Positions 16,974-23,367 of a stretch of 64,000 nucleotides of DNA are shown in pieces (position 1 is the first letter of the stretch; every line of letters starts with the position of its first letter). The DNA comes from an uncultured Draconibacterium sp. Its GTDB lineage: Bacteria; Bacteroidota; Bacteroidia; Bacteroidales; Prolixibacteraceae. The position numbers and the translations under genes are program-made. The notes below the pieces were generated by a model. The model saw only the letters and a list, made by a program, of their open reading frames with translations, made no database searches and had not been told where the DNA came from. Location of the stretch: positions 2,529,001-2,593,000 of the forward strand of contig NZ_OY781981.1 of NCBI RefSeq assembly GCF_963677565.1, given 5' to 3'.

Positions 16974-17018
16974 AAAAATGAAGCCGCTATTGAAATGGTG
17001 TCAGCGGCTTCATTTTTT
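16973..17018. terminator. bidirectional terminator between gpx and ohrR
   Basis: A perfect 16-bp stem (AAAAAATGAAGCCGCT and its complement at 17003-17018) with a 14-nt loop has T runs on both strands. It should end the gpx transcript before the regulator. Confidence 0.8.
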
Positions 17019-17023
17019 ATAGC

Positions 17024-17644
17024 TTAATTTTCGAACCATTCATTAAGTATCAATATTTCGCTTATAATGTTGGGAGCTAGCGAACCAATCAACTTTCCGT
17101 CTTCATCGATCAGAAACTTTTGGAAATTCCATTCGATTTTTGTGTCAGCCACTCCGTTTAGCTCCTTTTTTGTGAGCCATTCGTAAATGGGATCGGTACT
17201 TGCCTTTTCCGCTTTATTTTCATCGGGCGGATACGCCGTGTAAATGTAATCGCAAACCGAAACTTTATCCATCATCGGGAATGTTACGCCGTAATTGGCG
17301 GTACAAAATTCAAGAATTTCTTCACTTGAACCCGGATCTTGCTTTAAAAAGTTGTTGGCAGGAAATCCGATAATTTCAAATTTCTCCTTGTCTAACGATT
17401 CGTAGAGTTTTTGCAATAGTTCGAATTGCGGTGTCAATCCGCATTTGCTAGCTGTGTTTACTACCAAAACCTTTTTGCCTTTTTGTTGGGCAAGGTCGAA
17501 ATCGTTGCCGTTAATGTCTTTCACCACAAAATCGTGAAAGGTTTTTTGTGCAGGTTTGTCTTTGCCTTTTTCAGCCGAAAATGAAGGTGCTGCCTGAAAT
17601 ACAAGTAAAGTTGCAATAGTAAAAAATGCAAGTAACTGTTTCAT
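17024..17644 (-). CDS. exported glutathione-peroxidase-like protein with altered active site
   Basis: The 206-residue protein has a signal peptide (about 1-23), so it works outside the cytoplasm. The peroxidatic Cys is kept in NTASKCGLTPQF and the WNF block is present (IEWNFQKFLIDEDG). However, the usual FPCNQF segment reads FPANNF, so the catalytic Gln is Asn and the Cys is Ala. The paralog upstream keeps FPCNQF. Electron donors in bacteria are usually thioredoxin-like proteins rather than glutathione. Peroxide reduction is therefore likely but not certain. Confidence 0.88.
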   Translation of the reverse strand: MKQLLAFFTIATLLVFQAAPSFSAEKGKDKPAQKTFHDFVVKDINGNDFDLAQQKGKKVLVVNTASKCGLTPQFELLQKLYESLDKEKFEIIGFPANNFLKQDPGSSEEILEFCTANYGVTFPMMDKVSVCDYIYTAYPPDENKAEKASTDPIYEWLTKKELNGVADTKIEWNFQKFLIDEDGKLIGSLAPNIISEILILNEWFEN

Positions 17645-17703
17645 TTTAAGAGTCTTTTATTGGTTATTAATTTCTTCAAGAATTCAATTCTTTTGTAAAC
17701 CAT

Positions 17704-18189
17704 TTAATTCTGCAAAAGTTTTGCGATGTGGCTTTCCAGTTTCTCCGGCTTTGTAGTTGGGGCAAATCGTTTTACCGGATTACCGTTAGCATCGATCAGG
17801 AACTTTGTAAAATTCCATTTGATTTTACTGCCTAAAGTTCCGCCCAGTTCTTTTTTCAGGTATTTGTAAATGGGGTGAGCATTGTCGCCGTTTACATCGA
17901 TTTTTGAGAACATAGGGAACGTAACGCCATAATTTAAAAGGCAGCCTTCTGCAATTGATTTTTCATCGCCGGGTTCCTGGTTAGCGAATTGGTTACACGG
18001 AAATCCGAGAATCACCAATCCTTTGTCCTTATAATCTTTATAGAGTTTTTCCAGTCCTTCAAATTGTGGTGTTAAACCACATTTACTGGCGGTGTTTACT
18101 ACCAAAACCGTTTTCCCTTTGTAGCTGTCCATGGCAACTTCTTTTCCCTGCAAGCTTGTTGCTTTAAATTGATAAAAATTGTTTTCCAT
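17704..18189 (-). CDS. glutathione peroxidase family thiol peroxidase
   Basis: The 161-residue cytoplasmic protein has the complete family set: Cys in NTASKCGLTPQF, Gln in FPCNQFANQEPG, and Trp-Asn in KWNFTKFLIDANG. It reduces hydrogen peroxide or organic hydroperoxides. It is the first gene after a promoter overlapped by two palindromic sites, and the exported paralog follows 60 bp downstream, probably on the same transcript. Confidence 0.95.
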   Translation of the reverse strand: MENNFYQFKATSLQGKEVAMDSYKGKTVLVVNTASKCGLTPQFEGLEKLYKDYKDKGLVILGFPCNQFANQEPGDEKSIAEGCLLNYGVTFPMFSKIDVNGDNAHPIYKYLKKELGGTLGSKIKWNFTKFLIDANGNPVKRFAPTTKPEKLESHIAKLLQN

Positions 18190-18219
18190 TGTTTAATTGT
18201 TTAAATATGCTTTCTTAAA

Positions 18220-18273
18220 TATATCGTGCGCGATACAAATATATGAATAATTTTATATATCGCAAGCGATATA
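18220..18273 (-). promoter_or_regulatory. gpx promoter covered by two palindromic operators
   Basis: Dyad A is TATATCGTGCGCGATACA (18220-18237). Dyad B is TATATCGCAAGCGATATA (18256-18273), a perfect inverted repeat. On the minus strand, the -7 element TATATTTG (18236-18243) touches dyad A and a -33 TTG (18263-18265) lies inside dyad B. A bound repressor would block both. The neighbouring OhrR-type protein is the natural candidate. Confidence 0.7.
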
Positions 18274-18320
18274 AATAAATAGTTAATAAAAGGGAGTGAT
18301 AAATTCATATTTTGGAAAAC

Positions 18321-18340
18321 TGTTCGTACTTTTGCGAACA
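18321..18340 (+). promoter_or_regulatory. ArsR operator 1
   Basis: TGTTCGTACTTTTGCGAACA is an inverted repeat (TTCG-N8-CGAA core) that contains a TAnnTTTG-type -7 element, TACTTTTG at 18327-18334. It lies upstream of the first arsR gene. Confidence 0.7.
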
Positions 18341-18355
18341 ACGAACAATGCACCC

Positions 18356-18410
18356 CCTATCTTCGTCCCTCAGATTGTCCCCCTAGAGGGGGAATCGCAA
18401 TGAAGATAGG
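18356..18410. repeat. palindromic element in the arsR 5' leader
   Basis: CCTATCTTC and GAAGATAGG arms enclose an inner CCCCCTAGAGGGGG hairpin. It lies between operator 1 and the arsR start and would be transcribed as a strong leader hairpin. Confidence 0.6.
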
Positions 18411-18443
18411 TCTGTAAGTGAATAAATAGATAGCAAAAGATAG

Positions 18444-18743
18444 ATGGAAGTACAAATTATTTCAGATCAGCAACAGAAAATTGCCCGTTATGCAAAAGCA
18501 CTCGGCCATCCGGTACGCGTGTATGTATTGCAATTACTGGGTAAGCAGAGTTGTTGTTACAGTGGCGATTTAAGTGACGAGCTGCCAATTGCAAAGTCAA
18601 CCTTATCGCAACATTTAAAAGAATTAAAGGATGCAGGCTTGATTCAGGGAGAGATTGAAGCGCCCCGAATTAAATATTGCGTGAATAAAGAGAACTGGGC
18701 AGAAGCCCAGGAATTATTTAAGGATTTTCTGAAAATAGAATAA
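18444..18743 (+). CDS. arsR: ArsR-family metalloregulator (cluster 1)
   Basis: The 99-residue winged-helix repressor has the recognition helix in STLSQHLKELKDAGLIQG. Candidate As(III) ligands are the Cys pair in QSCCYSGDL and the Cys in IKYCVN. It heads a same-strand cluster of thioredoxin, ArsF-like, ArsG-like, permease and ProC-like genes. Three copies of a TTCG-N8-CGAA operator in the cluster point to control by this protein. It is about half identical by eye to the second ArsR at 24417. Confidence 0.9.
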   Translation: MEVQIISDQQQKIARYAKALGHPVRVYVLQLLGKQSCCYSGDLSDELPIAKSTLSQHLKELKDAGLIQGEIEAPRIKYCVNKENWAEAQELFKDFLKIE

Positions 18744-18759
18744 AAAATTTATACAAGTC

Positions 18760-18777
18760 GTTCGTGTTTTAGCGAAC
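18760..18777 (+). promoter_or_regulatory. ArsR operator 2
   Basis: GTTCG-N8-CGAAC inverted repeat between arsR and the thioredoxin gene, with the same architecture as operator 1. Confidence 0.65.
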
Positions 18778-18803
18778 AGTAATTCAAAAAACCAAGAATA
18801 GAA

Positions 18804-19034
18804 ATGGAGATAAAAGTGTTAGGAACCGGCTGTGCAAAATGCAAGAAGTTGGAAGAAAGGACAAAAAACGCCGTGAGTGAATTGGGCGTTGAGGCATCGA
18901 TCGAGAAAGTGGAAGACATTTATAAAATCATGCAATTTGGTGTGATGAACACACCGGCACTTGTCGTTGACGGAAAGGTTGTATTGAGTGGGCGACTTCC
19001 CGGTGATAAAGAATTGAAAGAATTATTGTCGTAG
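18804..19034 (+). CDS. small thioredoxin-fold protein of the ars cluster
   Basis: The 76-residue protein is a minimal thioredoxin-like domain with a GTGCAKCKKLEE redox centre (CxxC at residues 9-12) and the cis-Pro segment MNTPALVVDG. Proteins of this type commonly lie beside ArsR and ArsP/YraQ permeases and may supply electrons to, or receive metalloids from, the next proteins. In arsEFG-type operons the first gene could occupy this place; I cannot prove equivalence to ArsE. Confidence 0.85.
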   Translation: MEIKVLGTGCAKCKKLEERTKNAVSELGVEASIEKVEDIYKIMQFGVMNTPALVVDGKVVLSGRLPGDKELKELLS

Positions 19035-19086
19035 ATTAAAAAACCGATTTAGAAATATAAAATCAAAAACCTTTAACAAATACGTT

Positions 19087-19521
19087 ATGAAAAAACTGGT
19101 ATTTATTTTAAGTATTATGCTTTTTGTTGGAGCAATTTCAGCAAGTGCTCAATGTTCGGGAGCAGCCCAGGCCGGTCCGAATGCATCGTGTGACGGATGT
19201 GCTGTAGCTCCGCAATCAAGCGAAGTAAAAGCCTACTATTTTCATGCAACAGCCCGCTGTGTTACATGCAAAGCTGTTGAAAAAGTAGCTAAGGAAACCA
19301 TTGATGAAAACTACAAAGGAAAAGTAACTTTTGTGTCGATCAATCGTGAAGAGGAAAAAGACAATCCTTTAGTAAAAAAGTACAAAATCAGTGGACAAAC
19401 GCTGTTATTGGTAAAAGGCGACGAAATGGTTGATCTTACCAGTTCTGCATTTATGAATGCCCGCACCAAACCCGAAAAATTTGAAAAGCGCTTAAAGTCT
19501 GAAATCGACGCGATGCTCTAA
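19087..19521 (+). CDS. ArsF-like thioredoxin-fold protein (nitroarsenical reduction type)
   Basis: The 144-residue protein has a signal peptide (about 1-21). The mature N-terminus is Cys-rich (QCSGAAQ, SCDGCAVAPQ), followed by a thioredoxin-like domain with ATARCVTCKAVE (CxxC) and a C-terminal KSEIDAML. This fits the family annotated as nitrophenyl-compound nitroreductase subunit ArsF, linked to reduction of aromatic nitroarsenicals. The following gene starts 5 bp downstream. The chemistry here is inferred from family and context. Confidence 0.75.
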   Translation: MKKLVFILSIMLFVGAISASAQCSGAAQAGPNASCDGCAVAPQSSEVKAYYFHATARCVTCKAVEKVAKETIDENYKGKVTFVSINREEEKDNPLVKKYKISGQTLLLVKGDEMVDLTSSAFMNARTKPEKFEKRLKSEIDAML

Positions 19522-19526
19522 CCAAG

Positions 19527-20240
19527 ATGGAGGTATTACAAACAATTTTTGAGAACTCAGAAATTCCGATATTGTCGGCATTTATGCTGGGGCTTATGAC
19601 TGCCATAAGCCCTTGCCCGCTGGCAACCAACATAACGGCAATCGGCTACATCAGTAAAGATATTACCAGCCAGAGAAGGGTGTTTTATAATGGCTTGGTT
19701 TATACTTTGGGACGTGCCTTTTCGTATACCGCCATTGGTTTGCTGTTCTTTTTGGGTGCCAGTCAATTCGAGTTCTCCTCTTTTTTTCAAACCTGGGGCG
19801 AAAAAATTTTAGGTCCGCTACTCATAATAATCGGCCTTTTTATGCTTGGTGTTCTGAAGTTAACCATTCCGGGAGTTGGTTCATTAACTGAAAAAATGCA
19901 AAACCGTTCGAACAGCGGATTCTGGGGCGTATTGTTGCTGGGAATTGTATTTGCACTGGCCTTCTGTCCGTACAGCGGAGTGCTCTATTTCGGAATACTC
20001 ATTCCGATGACCATAAGCAGCGCCAGCGGCTTGTATCTGCCAATCGTTTTTGCGGTGGCTACAGGTATTCCTGTAATCATTTTTGCATGGCTAATTGCCT
20101 TTAGCGTTGGTTCTATCGGTAATCTGTATAACAAAATGAAAACCTTTGAAATCTGGTTTCGCCGTGTAATTGCCGTACTATTTATAGGTGTGGGAATTTA
20201 TTACATAATGAACTTGTTTATTTTGCCAAGATTACACTAA
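19527..20240 (+). CDS. ArsG-like efflux permease (CcdA/DsbD-type membrane protein)
   Basis: The 237-residue protein has about six transmembrane helices. A conserved Cys in LMTAISPCPLATN and another in LAFCPYSGVLYFG lie at the positions of the redox cysteines of CcdA-like proteins. It matches the ArsG family, proposed to export trivalent aromatic arsenicals. It is translationally close to the ArsF-like gene (5-bp gap), which supports the pairing. Confidence 0.75.
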   Translation: MEVLQTIFENSEIPILSAFMLGLMTAISPCPLATNITAIGYISKDITSQRRVFYNGLVYTLGRAFSYTAIGLLFFLGASQFEFSSFFQTWGEKILGPLLIIIGLFMLGVLKLTIPGVGSLTEKMQNRSNSGFWGVLLLGIVFALAFCPYSGVLYFGILIPMTISSASGLYLPIVFAVATGIPVIIFAWLIAFSVGSIGNLYNKMKTFEIWFRRVIAVLFIGVGIYYIMNLFILPRLH

Positions 20241-20270
20241 ATAACGAAGACAAAAAATTTTGAAGAAATA

Positions 20271-20288
20271 GTTCGTAAAAATACGAAT
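20271..20288 (+). promoter_or_regulatory. ArsR operator 3
   Basis: TTCGTA-AAAA-TACGAA is a perfect inverted repeat (20272-20287) directly before the permease gene, the third copy in this cluster. Confidence 0.6.
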
Positions 20289-20297
20289 GGTAAAGAG

Positions 20298-21341
20298 ATG
20301 ATAGAGAAAGTGATTTATTTAAACAGAAAAACAAACGGATGGTTATTTCCGCTTTTTATGTTGCCCGTTTGGCTATTGCTGTACATGAATCTGCAAAATA
20401 TTGCCGATTTAATAATCGACGATTTAGCGGGGATGACGGCCGGAAAACATTTAACTGAAACGCTGCGTTTTTTTATTTTCGAAGTACCAAAAGTAATGCT
20501 GCTATTGGTGCTTATTATTTTCGGCGTTGGCATTATTCGTAGTTATTTTTCCACTGAGAAGACCCGGAAAATGCTGCAGGGAAAATCCCTGTTTACCGGA
20601 AATGTAATGTCGGCTTTGTTAGGTATTGTAACTCCTTTTTGCTCGTGCTCGGCAATTCCGCTGTTTTTGGGTTTTGTTGAAGCAGGCATTCCAATTGGAG
20701 TTACCTTTTCGTTTTTAATAGCAGCGCCAATGGTAAACGAGGTTGCTCTTGTTTTGCTCGTTGGTTTGTTTGGCTGGAAAGTGGCGCTAATTTATGTAGC
20801 CACCGGTTTAACGATTGCCATTCTTTCGGGTTGGCTGATCGGAAAACTAAAAATGGAGAAATATGTAGCCGACTGGGTTTACAGCGTAAAAGCGAATGCA
20901 GAGGGCGTTGAAGAAGAAAAACTTTCGTTTAGCGACCGTATTCAAAAAGGATTTGATTCTGTTCGCGAAATTGTTGGCAAAATCTGGATCTATATTATTA
21001 TAGGTATTGCCGTTGGCGCAGGAGCGCATGGTTATGTACCTGAGGACTTTTTAAGCTCGTTGCTTGGAAAGGAAAACTGGTACGGGGTGCCGCTGGCCAT
21101 TTTAATGGGTGTTCCTATGTATTCCAATGCTGCGGGCATTATTCCTATTGTAAGTGTACTCATCGAAAAAGGAGTGTCGCTTGGAACGGCACTGGCATTT
21201 ATGATGTCGGTAATTGCCTTGTCACTCCCCGAAATCATCATCCTGAAAAAGGTATTAAAGTGGCAACTAATTGCGGCGTTTGTGGGCATTGTTGCTACCG
21301 GAATTGTAATCGTAGGTTTCATTTTTAACTATGTGATGTAA
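20298..21341 (+). CDS. ArsP/YraQ-type permease
   Basis: The 347-residue protein has eight or more membrane helices in two halves. The family signature TPFCSCSAIPLFLGFVEAGIP, with its Cys pair, and the repeat GVPMYSNAAGIIPIV in the second half identify the DUF318/ArsP permease family. Members export methylarsenite and reduced aromatic arsenicals; others are of unknown substrate. Its position between ArsG and a ProC-like gene in an ArsR cluster supports a metalloid role. Confidence 0.85.
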   Translation: MIEKVIYLNRKTNGWLFPLFMLPVWLLLYMNLQNIADLIIDDLAGMTAGKHLTETLRFFIFEVPKVMLLLVLIIFGVGIIRSYFSTEKTRKMLQGKSLFTGNVMSALLGIVTPFCSCSAIPLFLGFVEAGIPIGVTFSFLIAAPMVNEVALVLLVGLFGWKVALIYVATGLTIAILSGWLIGKLKMEKYVADWVYSVKANAEGVEEEKLSFSDRIQKGFDSVREIVGKIWIYIIIGIAVGAGAHGYVPEDFLSSLLGKENWYGVPLAILMGVPMYSNAAGIIPIVSVLIEKGVSLGTALAFMMSVIALSLPEIIILKKVLKWQLIAAFVGIVATGIVIVGFIFNYVM

Positions 21342-21371
21342 AAACTTTCAACTAACAATAAAACTCAAAAA

Positions 21372-22145
21372 ATGAAAACAAAAACCATTGGATTTATTGG
21401 TGGCGGAAGGATCACAAAGATCTTTCTGCAGGCATTTCAAAACAAAAAGGTTGCTTTTGAGAACGTAAAAGTATTCGAACCAAACAGCGAAACGCTGAGT
21501 GCTCTTAAAGATTTATTTCCTGAGATTGAAGCTGCCGAGTCAGCACAAGATGCCGCAAAACAAGAACTTGTAGTTTTGGCTGTTCATCCGCCTGTTATGG
21601 CCGAAACGCTGGCTGCTATAAAAGATGTTGTTACAGAAGATACACGGGTGCTTTCGCTGGCACCAAAAGTAACCATCGAAAAGATTGCCGGCGCTTTGGG
21701 CTCTTCAAAAGTTGTTCGAATGATTCCTAATGCGACTTCCTTTATAAACAAAGGATATAACCCGGTAGCTTTTCACGCTGAAACAGACAAAAAGGCCAAA
21801 AAGAGCTTTATGAAACTGGTGAAAGCTTTGGGCAAAAACTTCGAGGTGGCAGAGAATAAACTGGAAGGATACGCCATTGTTTCAGCAATGTTGCCAACGT
21901 ATTTCTGGTTCCAGTGGGAAGAAATGCTTAAAGTTGCAGAAGCTACCGGTTTGGAAGAAAAAGAAGCTAAAAAGACAGTGGAAGCTACCTTGAAAAAATC
22001 GCTTTCTATTTTCTTTAAATCAGGCATGTCGGCCGATGAGGTAAAAGACCTGATTCCGGTAAAACCAATTGGTGAGGCTGAAGAGCAAATCAAAGAGATT
22101 TACGAGACAAAGTTGCTGGGTTTGTACGAAAAGATTAAGGCCTAA
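21372..22145 (+). CDS. ProC-like NAD(P)-dependent reductase in the ars cluster
   Basis: The 257-residue protein has a Rossmann fold (GFIGGGRITKIFLQAF) and the pyrroline-5-carboxylate-reductase-like blocks VVLAVHPPVMAE and VVRMIPNATSFINKGY. The C-terminal dimerisation helices are less like housekeeping ProC. Proline synthesis is possible, but the location as last gene of an arsenical cluster, 30 bp after the permease, suggests another imine or keto substrate. The substrate is unknown. Confidence 0.75.
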   Translation: MKTKTIGFIGGGRITKIFLQAFQNKKVAFENVKVFEPNSETLSALKDLFPEIEAAESAQDAAKQELVVLAVHPPVMAETLAAIKDVVTEDTRVLSLAPKVTIEKIAGALGSSKVVRMIPNATSFINKGYNPVAFHAETDKKAKKSFMKLVKALGKNFEVAENKLEGYAIVSAMLPTYFWFQWEEMLKVAEATGLEEKEAKKTVEATLKKSLSIFFKSGMSADEVKDLIPVKPIGEAEEQIKEIYETKLLGLYEKIKA

Positions 22146-22170
22146 AAAGTAACAGGATTAATAAAAAACG

Positions 22171-22204
22171 AAAGAGGGTAGTCATTGTGACTTACCCTCT
22201 TTTT
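22171..22204 (+). terminator. terminator of ars cluster 1
   Basis: AAAGAGGGTA-GTCA / TGAC-T-TACCCTCTTT forms a long stem with a 3-nt loop and one bulge, followed by TTTT. It closes the transcript after the ProC-like gene. Confidence 0.85.
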
Positions 22205-22241
22205 CTGAACTTATTATGGTTACAAAAACAAAAACTTTCTT

Positions 22242-22640
22242 CTAATCTGCCATCCCTAAAACAATTTTCAGGTATAGATCTTCGGGAACAACAGCCGATT
22301 TTATCATGTAAAAATCATCGCCCGGCAGTAAAAACGAGATGTGATGAAATCGCACATAGCTATGATAGAAAAAGCTGGCCCATGCAAACTCCGGTGCACG
22401 GTCGGGATACTCGGCCCGAACAAATTCTTCCAGTGTCAATGTCAGTCTGTCTCCCTCAATCTTGATATTTCGCGGTGTACGAATAAACAATGGAGATTGA
22501 AGCAGAAGCTCCAGGTTGCTATCTGTATTGTAAATTACTTCTGCAATTTCTACCTGGTTAGAACTGTCGTTAACTTTTTCAAGATGAACTGCTTGGTTTT
22601 GTGGGTATTCATTAAAATTTAGTATTGTTCTCATGATCAT
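22242..22640 (-). CDS. hypothetical protein, function unknown
   Basis: The protein has about 132 residues from the first of two close Met codons (MIMRTILNF); an upstream in-frame Met at 22685 is possible but less likely. It is soluble, with mixed beta character and a WASFFYHSYVRFHHISFLLPGDDFY segment rich in aromatics. I do not recognise the family. It is convergent with ars cluster 1. Confidence 0.6.
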   Translation of the reverse strand: MIMRTILNFNEYPQNQAVHLEKVNDSSNQVEIAEVIYNTDSNLELLLQSPLFIRTPRNIKIEGDRLTLTLEEFVRAEYPDRAPEFAWASFFYHSYVRFHHISFLLPGDDFYMIKSAVVPEDLYLKIVLGMAD

Positions 22641-22732
22641 GTTTTTTAAGTGTGAATAATTTTCTCCTGCATGGGAGTAGTGCATAAACCTTCAAGCAGA
22701 ACAGGTTTAGATGCTAAATACTTGTTTATGGA

Positions 22733-23056
22733 TCACACTAAAAAGGGGGGAGGAAGATCAATCAACCAAACCGATAAAAGATAAGAATATGTTGCCGATG
22801 TATACTGAACAACACCGGTTTGTAATTCTGAAAAATAAGTGGTTAAATTATTTGAAGGTAACAGTGCAGTTGCCAGAGAAAAACCATCCGAATCGAGATC
22901 TTCCGAAATTAAAATTGTTGGTGTACTAATGTAATGTTGCTGTATATGCGTTGCGAATATTGTGCTTTGGCTGATTCGCTGAGATGAAACGGTATCCTCA
23001 CTCGCGGAATTAATTCCGAGAAGTAAAAAACATACGATATAAAATATCCATTTCAT
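22733..23056 (-). CDS. possible small secreted protein
   Basis: The 107-residue frame begins with a plausible signal peptide (MKWIFYIVCFLLLGINSASE). The mature part is Ser/Thr-rich with no known motif. It is divergent from corA. Coding status rests on the signal peptide and length only. Confidence 0.4.
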   Translation of the reverse strand: MKWIFYIVCFLLLGINSASEDTVSSQRISQSTIFATHIQQHYISTPTILISEDLDSDGFSLATALLPSNNLTTYFSELQTGVVQYTSATYSYLLSVWLIDLPPPFLV

Positions 23057-23214
23057 TCCTGTGTTCTGTTATTTCGGGATTAAAGGTAGCGCTTTACGTG
23101 TATAGTTGAACAGAATAAAAGTTAATTAGGGTTAACGTTTCTTATCGAGTTGTTAATGACTGCAGTTTGGTTGGGAATTAAGAGTTCATTAACATATTAC
23201 TTCGAATAAAAGCC

Positions 23215-23242
23215 TTGTTTTGTTCGTTAAAAGTTACCTTTG
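23215..23242 (+). promoter_or_regulatory. promoter of the corA leader
   Basis: TTG (23215-23217), a 17-bp spacer and TACCTTTG (23235-23242) form a textbook Bacteroidota promoter. Transcription should begin near 23249, giving a leader of about 120 nt before corA. Confidence 0.7.
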
Positions 23243-23269
23243 CGCCCGAAATCAAAAAAAAAACTAAAT

Positions 23270-23320
23270 ATGGACGAAGGCCCGTATCACCGAAAATTGA
23301 AGTTTAACTCTTACCAATAA
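23270..23320 (+). CDS. 16-residue upstream ORF in the corA leader
   Basis: ATG at 23270 opens a 16-codon frame, MDEGPYHRKLKFNSYQ, ending in TAA at 23318-23320. It lies about 20 nt after the predicted transcription start and is preceded by an A-rich stretch typical of translation starts here. Its acidic/Pro N-terminus and basic middle resemble, in outline, the MgtL leader peptide that senses Mg2+ in enterobacteria. Codons 3-5 form one arm of a stem whose other arm begins just after the stop codon. Translation is predicted, not shown. Confidence 0.5.
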   Translation: MDEGPYHRKLKFNSYQ

Positions 23321-23361
23321 GGGGCCTTATGCCTCCCGCTGGTAACAAAAAAAGAGGAGGT
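23277..23361 (+). promoter_or_regulatory. structured corA leader sequestering the ribosome-binding site
   Basis: Stem 1 pairs AAGGCCC (23277-23283, inside the upstream ORF) with GGGCCTT (23322-23328). Stem 2 pairs CCTCC (23332-23336) with GGAGG (23356-23360), which is the corA ribosome-binding site. GGGG (23321-23324) can instead pair with CTCC (23333-23336), which would free the site. It fits no riboswitch class I can recall. Confidence 0.55.
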
Positions 23362-23367
23362 AACACC

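Noticed and set aside
22711..22929. A 72-codon plus-strand frame
   Set aside because: It is antisense to the more plausible secreted-protein frame and has no recognisable features.
23329..23367. An N-terminal extension of CorA from the ATG at 23329
   Set aside because: The ATG at 23368 has a perfect ribosome-binding site and a family-like N-terminus, and the extension overlaps the regulatory hairpins.
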